From QYOJ01 sp964616825 (GTDB taxonomy: Bacteria > Bacteroidota > Bacteroidia > Bacteroidales > FEN-979), in the NCBI GenBank assembly GCA_964616825.1, contig CAZTSX010000016.1, forward strand, positions 5,210 to 69,209: a stretch of 64,000 nt of DNA, read 5' to 3'. Shown one piece after another: positions 45,363-54,535 of the stretch. Below the pieces are notes generated by a model. The model ran no database searches. It was not told the DNA's origin and was given only the letters and a program-made list of their open reading frames with translations. The number at the start of each line of letters is the position of its first letter. Position 1 is the first letter of the stretch. The position numbers and the translations under genes were made by a program.

Positions 45363-45821
45363 CTATTTATCCTTAGGCTCGAATGGACGGGGTGTTTGAA
45401 GAGGCGCTTGAACGGGGACGCCTTGCTTCCGTTTTGCTTCGATGCTCAATGTAGCATGAGGGACAATACGCAACCGGTCTTTCGGAATCAATTTGCCAGT
45501 GACACGACAAACACCATAGGTTTTATTTTCGATTCGTACCAGTGCATTCTCAAGTGATTTGATAAACTTCTCCTGACGAGCAGCAAACTTGCTGTTCTCC
45601 TCTTTTGAGAATACCTGATACCCCTCTTCAAGTACTTTAAATGTAGGCGACGTGTCGTTGGTATCGTGTTCATTACCGGTTGTATAAGATTCTGTTAAAA
45701 GCTTCAGGTCATTTTGAGCCTTTTCCAGTTTATTCAGGATGATCTGGCGGAATTCTTCCAGCTCTTCGTCTGAATATCTTGTCTTTTCTACTGTGGTTGC
45801 TGGCTTTTTCATTTCTTTCAT
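45363..45821 (-). CDS. DksA/TraR-family protein without a zinc site
   Basis: 152 residues: a coiled-coil region and a C-terminal TraR/DksA domain (YGVCRVTGKLIPKDRLRIVPHATLSIEAKRK). Only one of the four zinc cysteines is retained, a feature known from Bacteroidetes homologues. Could still act on RNA polymerase through the secondary channel; this is inference. Starts 4 bp after ileS. Confidence 0.85.
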   Translation of the reverse strand: MKEMKKPATTVEKTRYSDEELEEFRQIILNKLEKAQNDLKLLTESYTTGNEHDTNDTSPTFKVLEEGYQVFSKEENSKFAARQEKFIKSLENALVRIENKTYGVCRVTGKLIPKDRLRIVPHATLSIEAKRKQGVPVQAPLQTPRPFEPKDK

Positions 45822-45824
45822 GTT

Positions 45825-48800
45825 TTAATCCACTTTTCTGATAGAGATCCAGGTGGAAATAGTATCAGTTAATTCAATGAAGTCTCTGTTTTCCTTTGGT
45901 ATCTGGTCGACGACATTGAAATCACGTGCCAAAATTTCGCTGCAAATATAGGAAATATTTTTTTCAATTACTTCTGTAAATTCTTGATGTTTCTGAAGAT
46001 CAACTATGATATGATCTGTAACGTCAAAATTTTTCTCTTTCCGAAGGTTCTGGATCCGGTTGATCAGCTCGCGGGCAATCCCCTCTTGTCGTAATTCCGG
46101 TGTAATGGCAACATCCAGCGCTACAGTCAGGTTCCCCATGTTAGTTACCTGCCACCCCGGAATATCTTCAGAGACGATTTCCACGTCATCCAAGTTGATG
46201 ACAACCTCTTCCCCTTTAAGTTCAAAACGGAGTTCCCCTTCAGCTTCAAGCCGGGCAATACCATCCTGTTCCAGCTCGTTGATCTTCCCGGCCAGGGCTT
46301 TCATCAGCTTTCCATACCGGGGCCCCAGTTTTTTGAAATCGGGTTTGATTTTTTTCACAAGGATGCCTGTGGTATCAGTAATATATTCCAGCTCCTTCAC
46401 ATTGACCTCCGAAAGAATCAGGTTTTTGACCAGGTTGATCTGCTCCTGCAAATGTTTCTCCTGGATGGGGAGCAGGATCTTATTCAGTGGCTGGCGAACA
46501 CGGATGTTGATCTTTTTCCTGATCGAGAGCGCCATAGAGGAAATCTTCTGTGCAAGCTCCATTCTCTCTTCCAGCGATTTGTCGATCATAGATTCATCGG
46601 ATTCAGGAAATTCTGTAAGGTGAACCGAATCCACAGAAAACCGGCCTGTCATACAGTTGAGGTCAACAAACAACCGTTCCATGAAAAATGGAGCGATCGG
46701 AGAGGCGAGTTGAGCGATCACCTCCAGGCAACGGTATAGTGTCTGGTAGGCTGAAATCTTATCTGTTGAGTATTCACCCTTCCAGAACCTTCTCCGCGAT
46801 AGCCTGACGTACCAATTGCTGAGGTGCTCATCGACAAAATCAGCGATAGCCCTACCTGCTTTTGTAGGCTCATAGTCATTGTAGCAGTCGTCAACAAATT
46901 TGATCAGGGAGTTGAGTTCCGAGAGAATCCACCGGTCGATCTCCGGCCGTTCCCGATGCGGGACATCCTCTTCCTGGTAACGGAAATTATCAATATTGGC
47001 GTAGAGTGCAAAGAAAGCATATGTATTGTAGAGGGTTCCGAAGAACTTACGCTGGACTTCAGCCACGCCATTGATATCAAACTTCAGATTATCCCATGGT
47101 TGAGAGTTGGTAATCATATACCAGCGTGTCGCATCCGGACCGTATGTAGCAATGGTTTTGAACGGATCCACAGCGTTCCCCAGCCGTTTCGACATCTTAT
47201 TCCCTTTTTTATCAAGCACGAGTCCGTTCGACACACAGGTCTTGAACGATACAGAGTCGAAAAGCAGGGATGCGATGGCATGTAATGTATAGAACCAGCC
47301 TCTTGTCTGATCAACGCCTTCAGCAATAAAGTCAGCTGGAAAATAGGTGTCAAGCGGCCGGCTCTGGTCAAACGGGTAGTGGTACTGTGCGTAGGGCATC
47401 GCTCCGGAGTCGAACCAGACATCAATAAGATCGGGTTCCCGGTACATCGGTTCGCCCCCGTTGCTCACAAGTATGATCTCATCAACCATCGGACGGTGCA
47501 GGTCAAAGGTATGGTAGTTTTCATCTGTGATGTCACCCGGGATAAATTTCTGCAGCGGGTTCTCTTTCATCAAGCCGGCTTCGACTGCTTTCTCTACCTC
47601 CCGCTGCAGTTCCTCCACCGAACCGATACAGATCTCCTGCGATCCTGATTTTGTACACCAGATCGGGAGTGGAGTACCCCAGAACCGTGACCGGGAAAGG
47701 TTCCAGTCGACCAGGTTCTCCAGCCAGTTTCCAAACCGGCCGGTGCCGGTTGATTCAGGCTTCCAGTTGACGGTGTCGTTGAGGGCAATCATCCGGTCCC
47801 GGCAGGCAGTAGAACGGATGAACCATGAGTCAAGCGGGTAGTAAAGTATCGGTTTGTCGGTTCGCCAGCAATGGGGATAGGAGTGTTCGTATTTTTCTGT
47901 CTTGAAGGCTTTATTCTCCTTCTTTAACTTGATGATGATCTCGATATCGACAGGGAGATCGGCCTCCGGATTGAAATCGGGATCATACTCCGTTTTCACG
48001 AATTTACCCGCAAACTCCCCCATCTCTTGCACAAAACGCCCTTGCTTGCTAACCATCGTTAGGTAACCCAGGCTATATTGCTGCCCTACCCGGAAGTCGT
48101 CGGCACCAAAGCTGGGTGCGATATGCACAATCCCTGTACCCTCATCGGTGGTAACAAATTCCCCTAATACCACACGAAACGGATCACCCTCTTCGGGCTG
48201 TGTGTAGGGAAGCAACTGTTCAAAACGAATCCCTTCAAGCTCTTTTCCTTTAAATTCATCCACCACCTGCCAGGGGATGTGTTTCTGACCCTCCTTGTAA
48301 TCGACCAGATCCATTCCGGCATCTTTTTCACTGAAATATTGATGCAGCAGATCTTTAGCCAGGATGACTGTTTGTTCAAGGAAAGTATAGGGATTATAGG
48401 TCTTTACCTTCACATATTTGATATTCTTGCCTACTGCCAGTCCGGTGTTGGATGGAAGGGTCCAGGGAGTTGTAGTCCAGGCAAGGATATACAGATCACC
48501 AAAAGGATCGTGAAACAGAAAATCAGATTGTTCGTCGTGGACCACCCGGAACTGTGCAACGACGGTATTATCTTTTATCGTTTTATAAGCGCCCGGTTGA
48601 TTCAGCTCGTGGGTGCTGAGCCCGGTTCCGGCTGCGGGCGAATATGGCTGGATGGAATATCCTTTATAGAGCAGACCTTTTTTATGGAGTTCACTCAACA
48701 GGTACCAGACTGTTTCGATGTACTTGTTTTCGAAAGTGATGTAAGGATGATCCATGTCGATCCAATAACCCATCTTCACAGTGAGTTCATCCCATAGATT

Positions 48801-49196
48801 TTTGTATTTCATCACCTCTGTTCGACACTCCCTGTTGTATTCTTCAATGGAGATACTCTTCCCGATATCTTCTTTAGTGATCCCGAGCTTTTTCTCCACC
48901 CCGATCTCAACTGGCAGTCCATGCGTATCCCACCCGGCTATCCGGTCTACGTAATATCCTTTCATGGTCCGGTAGCGGCAGAAGATATCTTTGATCGCAC
49001 GGGCCATCACATGATGAATTCCCGGAATACCGTTTGCAGAAGGGGGCCCTTCATAAAAAATAAACGGCGGTTTATCTTTTGATAATTCCAGGCTTTGTTC
49101 AAACACTTCGTGCTCTTTCCAGTAGGAGAGGATCTCGTCGCCAATCCTTGTCTGGTCAAGGGTTTTGTATTCAGGATATTTCGTTTTCTTCGTCAT
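45825..49196 (-). CDS. ileS: Isoleucyl-tRNA synthetase
   Basis: 1123 residues from ATG 49196 (MTKKTKYPEYKTLDQ). Class I signature as GIPGIHHVMAR in place of HIGH, an eukaryote-like (type 2) IleS variant, and KGNKMSKRLGN as KMSKS. A CP1 editing domain lies between. Upstream in-frame codons to 49400 overlap the MATE gene and its promoter region and are rejected. First gene of the unit with its own TATCTTTG box. Confidence 0.97.
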   Translation of the reverse strand: MTKKTKYPEYKTLDQTRIGDEILSYWKEHEVFEQSLELSKDKPPFIFYEGPPSANGIPGIHHVMARAIKDIFCRYRTMKGYYVDRIAGWDTHGLPVEIGVEKKLGITKEDIGKSISIEEYNRECRTEVMKYKNLWDELTVKMGYWIDMDHPYITFENKYIETVWYLLSELHKKGLLYKGYSIQPYSPAAGTGLSTHELNQPGAYKTIKDNTVVAQFRVVHDEQSDFLFHDPFGDLYILAWTTTPWTLPSNTGLAVGKNIKYVKVKTYNPYTFLEQTVILAKDLLHQYFSEKDAGMDLVDYKEGQKHIPWQVVDEFKGKELEGIRFEQLLPYTQPEEGDPFRVVLGEFVTTDEGTGIVHIAPSFGADDFRVGQQYSLGYLTMVSKQGRFVQEMGEFAGKFVKTEYDPDFNPEADLPVDIEIIIKLKKENKAFKTEKYEHSYPHCWRTDKPILYYPLDSWFIRSTACRDRMIALNDTVNWKPESTGTGRFGNWLENLVDWNLSRSRFWGTPLPIWCTKSGSQEICIGSVEELQREVEKAVEAGLMKENPLQKFIPGDITDENYHTFDLHRPMVDEIILVSNGGEPMYREPDLIDVWFDSGAMPYAQYHYPFDQSRPLDTYFPADFIAEGVDQTRGWFYTLHAIASLLFDSVSFKTCVSNGLVLDKKGNKMSKRLGNAVDPFKTIATYGPDATRWYMITNSQPWDNLKFDINGVAEVQRKFFGTLYNTYAFFALYANIDNFRYQEEDVPHRERPEIDRWILSELNSLIKFVDDCYNDYEPTKAGRAIADFVDEHLSNWYVRLSRRRFWKGEYSTDKISAYQTLYRCLEVIAQLASPIAPFFMERLFVDLNCMTGRFSVDSVHLTEFPESDESMIDKSLEERMELAQKISSMALSIRKKINIRVRQPLNKILLPIQEKHLQEQINLVKNLILSEVNVKELEYITDTTGILVKKIKPDFKKLGPRYGKLMKALAGKINELEQDGIARLEAEGELRFELKGEEVVINLDDVEIVSEDIPGWQVTNMGNLTVALDVAITPELRQEGIARELINRIQNLRKEKNFDVTDHIIVDLQKHQEFTEVIEKNISYICSEILARDFNVVDQIPKENRDFIELTDTISTWISIRKVD

Positions 49197-49207
49197 AAAA
49201 AGGGCTG

Positions 49208-49215
49208 CAAAGATA
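49208..49215 (-). promoter_or_regulatory. TAnnTTTG -7 box for ileS
   Basis: Minus-strand TATCTTTG 11 bp before the ileS ATG, between the MATE stop and ileS. Confidence 0.5.
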
Positions 49216-49222
49216 CAACTTT

Positions 49223-50659
49223 TCAGACTACTTTCTTCTTCCAGCTTCCTCTTCTGAACAGCAACCATGCCAGTAACGTCATTAATGTTTCGGCTGCTAC
49301 GATAGCAAGGAAGACCCCTGATTCCTTCATGCCGGCAGGGATTGCCAGTAACCAGGCTACGGGGATTTCGAAGAGCCAGAAGCAAAAGACATTGATCCAT
49401 GTGGGGGTCATGGTATCTCCGGCACCATTGAAAGCGTTTACCATCACCATGCCCAGCCCATAGGCAATGAATCCTGCACTGATGATTCGAAGCCCCAGTG
49501 CACCCACAGCAATGACCTCAAGGTCATCAATAAAGAGCCGGATGAATCCATCACTGAACACCATCAGCACAGCTCCAACAAGTGCCAGCAAGATCATGTT
49601 GATCCAGGCGGTTGCCCAAACCGATCGTTCGGCTCGTTTCGGTTGCTTCGCCCCCAGATTTTGTCCGACCAGGGTGGCAGCGGCATTGCTTAATCCCCAG
49701 GAAGGAAGAAGGGCGAAAATGATGATCCGGATGGCGATGGTATAGCCAGCCAGGGCGACACTGCCAAAAACCGAGATGATCCGTACCATTCCGATCCAGC
49801 TGGATGTAGCGATGATGTATTGTCCGATTCCCCCCATGGAGATTCGGATCAGTCGCCACATCACGTTCATATCCACCCGAAGATGATGAAGTTCAAGACG
49901 TACCCGCTTCCGCCCAAAGAACAGCAGGTAAAACTGATAGAGGACTGCCAGCCCTCTGCCTGTATTGGTTGCGATAGCTGCTCCTGTGATCCCGAATCCA
50001 TCAAAAGGTCCGATCCCGAAGATCAGCAATGGATCCAGTACAATGTTCAACAGATTGGCAAACCACAATACCCGCATGGAGATAGCAGCATCACCAGCGC
50101 TCCGGAAGATAGCATTGATGATGAATAAAAGCATGATCACCATGTTCCCGCCAAGCATCCAGGCGGTATATCCCCACATTTCACTGATAATCGCCGGAGA
50201 GGCTCCCATAAGTTCAAGGATTTTCCTGGAAAGGAGCGAACCGGGAATAGCAATCATCAGGGAGACCAAAATCCCTACCAGGATTGCCTGAACGGCAACT
50301 ACTGCAGCAGCATCCGGATTCTTCTCACCGATTCGCCGGGAAACCATCGACGCAGTTGCCATGCTCAGCCCGATCGCGATGGCATAGATGAGCGTGATGA
50401 TCGATTCGGTCAAGCCAACGGCAGCAATGGCTTCCGGCCCAAGCTTGGACACAAAAAATATGTCTACAACAGCAAAGATGGACTCCAGCAACATCTCCAG
50501 GACCATGGGAACGGAGAGTAAAAAGATGGCTCTTCTCAGCTTTCCGGTCGTGAAATCCTGTTCTGTACCTGCGATCGCTTCCTTCAGGTCACGGTAAAAC
50601 TTCTTCAGATGAGTAGAGTTAATATGTTTCAATTGATAAAATTTATTACTGTTATTCAA
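49223..50659 (-). CDS. MATE-family efflux transporter
   Basis: 478 residues, twelve predicted helices in two MatE bundles. LSVPMVLEMLLESIFAVVDIFFVSKLGPEAIAAVGLTESI is the typical first repeat. Na+- or H+-coupled multidrug exporter of the NorM/DinF type. An N-terminal ~35-residue hydrophilic extension precedes helix 1; a later start is possible. Preceded by a structured-RNA candidate (50728-50808), which may control it. Confidence 0.9.
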   Translation of the reverse strand: MNNSNKFYQLKHINSTHLKKFYRDLKEAIAGTEQDFTTGKLRRAIFLLSVPMVLEMLLESIFAVVDIFFVSKLGPEAIAAVGLTESIITLIYAIAIGLSMATASMVSRRIGEKNPDAAAVVAVQAILVGILVSLMIAIPGSLLSRKILELMGASPAIISEMWGYTAWMLGGNMVIMLLFIINAIFRSAGDAAISMRVLWFANLLNIVLDPLLIFGIGPFDGFGITGAAIATNTGRGLAVLYQFYLLFFGRKRVRLELHHLRVDMNVMWRLIRISMGGIGQYIIATSSWIGMVRIISVFGSVALAGYTIAIRIIIFALLPSWGLSNAAATLVGQNLGAKQPKRAERSVWATAWINMILLALVGAVLMVFSDGFIRLFIDDLEVIAVGALGLRIISAGFIAYGLGMVMVNAFNGAGDTMTPTWINVFCFWLFEIPVAWLLAIPAGMKESGVFLAIVAAETLMTLLAWLLFRRGSWKKKVV

Positions 50660-50727
50660 ATCCTTTTCATGGACTTTCTTCCAGAAACGTTTGTTGATTG
50701 ATGATTAAAATGAAAGGGAATCTGAAA

Positions 50728-50808
50728 GGAATAGCTTACCGGGCGGGGATTGTACCCACCAGTATGGTAAAGCGCGGTATGCAGAGATTGATTACCATAT
50801 GGCTATCC
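50728..50808 (-). ncRNA. Candidate structured leader RNA (three-way junction) upstream of the MATE gene
   Basis: In the minus-strand sequence the closing stem GGATAGC / GCTATTCC (one bulge; 50802-50808 with 50728-50735) encloses two hairpins: TATGGTAA / TTACCATA (8 bp perfect; 50792-50799 with 50763-50770) and GGTGGG / CCCGCC (6 bp with a G-U; 50755-50760 with 50742-50747). On the plus strand the last stem would hold a C-A mismatch, so the minus transcript is favoured. It ends 68 nt before the MATE start. It does not match any riboswitch consensus I know. Confidence 0.5.
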
Positions 50809-50872
50809 TTTTTACATTGAGCACACAAAAGTAAATCCTTTGGAGTTATTTACCAAAAAAAATACTCGATGC

Positions 50873-50907
50873 TCTTGCTTCGCTGTGCTCGCAATGACAA
50901 TGATGCT
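50873..50907 (+). repeat. TTGCTTCG...CTCGCAATGACAATGATG dispersed repeat, copy C
   Basis: CTTGCTTCGCTGTGCTCGCAATGACAATGATGC in intergenic DNA, followed by a degenerate TTGAATCTTGAACC-type repeat (about 50930-50993). Confidence 0.7.
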
Positions 50908-50993
50908 AGTTGCTTGATCATCTTGTTACCTTGTCACCAGAATATTCTATCTTTAACTTTTTTACTTGAATTTTGAATCTTGAACCTGAATCC

Positions 50994-51608
50994 ATGTTCT
51001 ACCTCCAGGTGATTCTCTCCTTTATACTTGCAGGCAGCTTGATTGCGTTGATGACGTTACTGGCGGAACGGTTTGGGAGTAAAATTGGCGGACTGATCAC
51101 CAACCTTCCTTCCAACATCCTGATCACATTGATCTTCATCAGTCTCGCTCAGGGTATTGGATTTGTGAAAGAAATGACACCAGCTATTCCAATAGGAATG
51201 ATGATCGATTCGATCTTCCTGGTGGCTTTTATCCTGTTGCTTCGGTATAATCTTTTTCTCAGCATTATCTGTTCTCTGGGTGTCTGGCTTGCGTTAGCTC
51301 TGTTGGCAGACCAGGTTCATGTAGTAAATCTCTGGATCAATGTAGCTGTCTATTTTGGGGTTACCATCCTCGCTTTTCCGGCGGTACTATTCTCCTCCAT
51401 GGTAATCCTGGCTGTGAACCAGGGGAAGGCATTTGCCCGGGCAACAGGGAAGATCATGATCCTCTCTGCATCCAATATTGTGATCTATGCTCTCAGTGTC
51501 TATTTTACCTACCCATCACTGGGAATTGTGTGGGGAACCATCATCTCTTTCAGCATGGCATTTCTGTGGGTGGCGTTGATGCGGCCTGTGATAGGGAAGT
51601 TTTCGTGA
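50994..51608 (+). CDS. Integral membrane protein, DUF3147-like
   Basis: 204 residues from ATG 50994, almost wholly hydrophobic with about seven helices. Contains LAERFGSKIGGLITNLPSNILITLIFI, resembling DUF3147 membrane proteins. The upstream in-frame codons derive from a repeat and are rejected. Function unknown. Confidence 0.7.
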   Translation: MFYLQVILSFILAGSLIALMTLLAERFGSKIGGLITNLPSNILITLIFISLAQGIGFVKEMTPAIPIGMMIDSIFLVAFILLLRYNLFLSIICSLGVWLALALLADQVHVVNLWINVAVYFGVTILAFPAVLFSSMVILAVNQGKAFARATGKIMILSASNIVIYALSVYFTYPSLGIVWGTIISFSMAFLWVALMRPVIGKFS

Positions 51609-51651
51609 TTAATGCAGATTTCTATAATTTAGCATTCTAACATCAATTATT

Positions 51652-52890
51652 ATGAAAAAACTATTCTTTCTCTCTTTCCTTGGAGTCGTGCTCCTCACCG
51701 GCTGTTTTGATTATCAGAAAAATCTTCCTCAGGGCCCCTGGCTTGGAGTGATCCGTATCGACAGTACCGTAACCGGCATGGATCTGCCTTTCAACATGAT
51801 CTACGAATCCAATATGGAGATCGAAGTGGTGTATGTGATAAACGCAGATGAGACCATTTTCATTACCGAGATTGACCGGAGTGGCGATACTGTCGTCATG
51901 AAATTCCCTGTGTTTTCAAGTGAGATTGTGGCTATTTTCCTACACGATTCCCTGGTAGGCCGATACTATCCGAAAGGGCGTGAAGGAGGAACATCCTATG
52001 CATTCTATGCTGTGCCCGGGATCTCCGACCGGTTCCCTTGGAGCACTGAAGAGGCTGGTGTTGACGTGACTGGCCGGTGGAGGTATGTTGAAAATCCCGG
52101 AACCCCTGATTCCAATATACTTGTGGGTGAATTTACACAGGATGGCAACCGGGTCACCGGAACGATCCTCAGTCCGACCGGGGACTACCGTTTTCTCGAA
52201 GGCAAGGTTTCCGGGAACAAGTTTATGCTCTCCGGCATCGATGGAGCACATTCGTTGATCCTAACAGCAGACATATCTTCTGAAGGAAACCTCGAGAACG
52301 GTAAGTTCATGGGAAGTCCGCGCTGGAAAGTTGACTGGCGTGCCGAGCGGGATGATCAAATTTCGATCCCAAAAGGAGAGCACCTGATCAGGCTGAAAGA
52401 GGATGCAATACCCTTCACCTTTGCGTTTCCCGACATCAATGGCGATACCATCTCCCTGTCAGATCCCAGGTTCAAGGATAAGGTAGTTATCGTGCAAGCT
52501 GTAGGTACCTGGTGTCCGAACTGCCTGGATGAAGCAGTTTTCTATCGCGACATCTATTCCGAGTACAAAGACCTGGGACTGGAGATCGTCGCGTTGAGTT
52601 TTGAGGATAAGACGTTTGAGTCTTCTGCGCCCAAGATGAAACGGTTCAAAGAGCAAACCGGTGCAGGCTATCCATTTCTTTATTCCGGTCCCCGCGGCCG
52701 GGCATCGATCCGTTCGGTTCTTTATCCTTTCGAAGGCATCATGGCTTATCCAACAACCATTTTCATCGACCGGAACGGTAACATCCGCAAAGTGGAAACA
52801 GGATTCTCAGGCCCGGGTACCGGGGAACATTACAACCGGTATGTGGATGATACCCGGTTGTTTGTCGAGGAGCTATTGAAGGAAAGTTAG
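51652..52890 (+). CDS. TlpA-like thioredoxin-fold lipoprotein
   Basis: 412 residues: lipoprotein signal (LLTGC), an N-terminal beta-rich domain of about 220 residues, and a C-terminal TlpA/ResA-like thioredoxin domain with the active site TWCPNC (about 286-291) and cis-Pro in AYPTTIFID. Periplasmic thiol-disulfide reductase, perhaps for cytochrome maturation or envelope redox. Start 44 bp after the DUF3147-like gene. Confidence 0.9.
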   Translation: MKKLFFLSFLGVVLLTGCFDYQKNLPQGPWLGVIRIDSTVTGMDLPFNMIYESNMEIEVVYVINADETIFITEIDRSGDTVVMKFPVFSSEIVAIFLHDSLVGRYYPKGREGGTSYAFYAVPGISDRFPWSTEEAGVDVTGRWRYVENPGTPDSNILVGEFTQDGNRVTGTILSPTGDYRFLEGKVSGNKFMLSGIDGAHSLILTADISSEGNLENGKFMGSPRWKVDWRAERDDQISIPKGEHLIRLKEDAIPFTFAFPDINGDTISLSDPRFKDKVVIVQAVGTWCPNCLDEAVFYRDIYSEYKDLGLEIVALSFEDKTFESSAPKMKRFKEQTGAGYPFLYSGPRGRASIRSVLYPFEGIMAYPTTIFIDRNGNIRKVETGFSGPGTGEHYNRYVDDTRLFVEELLKES

Positions 52891-52921
52891 AAGCCAGTAA
52901 GCTTACATATACAACCGGGGA

Positions 52922-53390
52922 TTATTTTTTTCCGGATTCCTTTGGGAACCGGAAACAGGTTGTGTAGTCCATTGCCCGGTATTCGATACCTTTTACCACT
53001 TGTTGATAATAGAGGGCGATCAGGTAAACCTCCCTGACCGATTCACCCGCATACTGGAGAATTTTTCCATCAGGCATCCTGAATTTGTGTTGGGATAAGT
53101 CAGTATCCGGATGCACGGCCAGATAATCCAGCATCTTCGACGCAAACATTCCGGCATGGATAAATGCTTCGAATAAGCATTTGCGAATAAACTCTTTCAG
53201 AAAGGATTTCTCATCGGGATTCATACACACCCGGTAGGCAGATATCAATCGCTCACACGCTTTCAGGTCGGTAAGATAATAGACAAAATCGTTCGGGAAA
53301 TCCTCGTAGAGGATGTTTTTGGTGTACCAGTTATACGCGGTCTCCAGCTCGTGACCTCTTTCAAAAAAGCTGCCACCGCAAAGATTGCAT
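52922..53390 (-). pseudogene. Hypothetical protein gene with probable 5' frameshift
   Basis: A coding frame (NWYTKNILYEDFPNDFVYYLTDLKACERLISAY ... RFPKESGKK, stop at 52922) extends upstream beyond the TTG at 53248 to about 53380 but has no ATG. The first ATG after a good promoter is at 53390, in another frame, and runs into a stop at a six-A/T run (53363-53368). A one-base indel in that run would join them into a ~156-residue protein. Either a sequencing error or a broken gene. Function not recognised. Confidence 0.5.
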
Positions 53391-53432
53391 GACGATTAGA
53401 TTTTAATTGTTATACGATATGTTGATATAGTA

Positions 53433-53440
53433 CAAATATA
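53433..53440 (-). promoter_or_regulatory. TAnnTTTG -7 box for the frameshifted gene
   Basis: Minus-strand TATATTTG, with a TTGG about 19-20 bp further upstream; 43 bp before ATG 53390. Confidence 0.5.
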
Positions 53441-53512
53441 TAGCAAATTGCGAGTAATACCAATTTTTTCTGCAATTAGTTGTTGAATTCAAATTCTAGT
53501 TTCGTACTTCGC

Positions 53513-54502
53513 TTAATACGCCCACTTCACCCAAATTGCGCCCCAGGTGAAGCCGCCGCCAAAGGCTGCCAGGATGAGGTTGTCGCCTTTTTTAAGCTGG
53601 TCTTCCCACTCCCACAGACAAAGAGGAATTGTCGCTCCTGTGGTATTTCCGTAGCGCTGAATGTTGATCATTACCTGGTCTTTACTAATGCCCATTCGAC
53701 GTGCAGTGGCATCGATGATCCGTAAATTGGCCTGATGTGGAACAAGCCAGGCAACATCTTCTGACGAGAGGTTATTTTTCTTCATGATCTCTGCCGAAAT
53801 ATCTGCCATCCCTATCACAGCAAACTTAAAAACAGCTTTGCCCTCCTGGTAGATAAAATGATCTTTGGCATCGACAGTTTCATGGCTAGCAGGGTTTAAC
53901 GATCCCCCTGCTTTCAGGTGAAGATATGGGTACCCGGAGCCATCTGTTTTGAAGATTGAGTCCATGATCCCAACATCTTCCGTGGTGGGTTCGAGAAGTA
54001 AGGCCCCTGCCGCATCACCAAACAGGATACAGTTTTCCCGGTTGGTATAATCAGTTATCGATGACATCACATCGGCGCCAACAACGATTACTTTTTTACT
54101 GGCACCTGATTCGATATATCTGGCACCTGTGATAATTGCAAACATCAAACCGGAGCAGGCAGCGTTCATGTCGAAACTGAATGCATTATTGATGCCCGTC
54201 TTGTGACTGATGAGGTTTGCCGATGCCGGAAACATCATATCGGGAGTTACCGTTGCACAGATAACAAGATCGATCTCATCCGGCGAAGTATTGGTCTTTT
54301 CCAGCAATCCTTTGACTGCCTCAGCTCCCATATCTGATGTTCCCAGCCCTTCTCCTTTCAGAATACGCCGTTCTTTGATCCCGGTTCGGGTCGTGATCCA
54401 TTCGTCGGAAGTATCGACCATACCCTCCAGCTCTTTGTTCGTCAGGATGTAAGGCGGGGCCCATCCATGTATGCCTGATATTTTTGCTCTGATCTTTGTC
54501 AT
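53513..54502 (-). CDS. fabH: 3-oxoacyl-ACP synthase III (KAS III)
   Basis: 329 residues. Catalytic Cys116 (AACSGLMFA), His in VPHQANLRI and Asn in NIQRYGNTTGAT. Condenses acetyl-CoA or a branched acyl-CoA with malonyl-ACP, starting fatty acid synthesis. Last gene of yceD-rpmF-plsX-fabH; 33 bp after plsX. Confidence 0.96.
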   Translation of the reverse strand: MTKIRAKISGIHGWAPPYILTNKELEGMVDTSDEWITTRTGIKERRILKGEGLGTSDMGAEAVKGLLEKTNTSPDEIDLVICATVTPDMMFPASANLISHKTGINNAFSFDMNAACSGLMFAIITGARYIESGASKKVIVVGADVMSSITDYTNRENCILFGDAAGALLLEPTTEDVGIMDSIFKTDGSGYPYLHLKAGGSLNPASHETVDAKDHFIYQEGKAVFKFAVIGMADISAEIMKKNNLSSEDVAWLVPHQANLRIIDATARRMGISKDQVMINIQRYGNTTGATIPLCLWEWEDQLKKGDNLILAAFGGGFTWGAIWVKWAY

Positions 54503-54535
54503 GAAGAAGAGTTAAGTTTGCTGAGAGTAAATGGG

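Noticed and set aside
45363..45821. Loss of zinc cysteines in the DksA-like protein as a defect
   Set aside because: Known for Bacteroidetes homologues between ileS and lspA, so not specific to this genome.
49197..49400. 68-residue N-terminal extension of ileS
   Set aside because: It overlaps the MATE coding region and the ileS promoter box; IleS starts at MTKKTKYPEY.
50728..50808. Possible tRNA-like molecule
   Set aside because: One hairpin loop (TACAATC) resembles a T loop, but there is no D arm, anticodon arm or matching acceptor stem.
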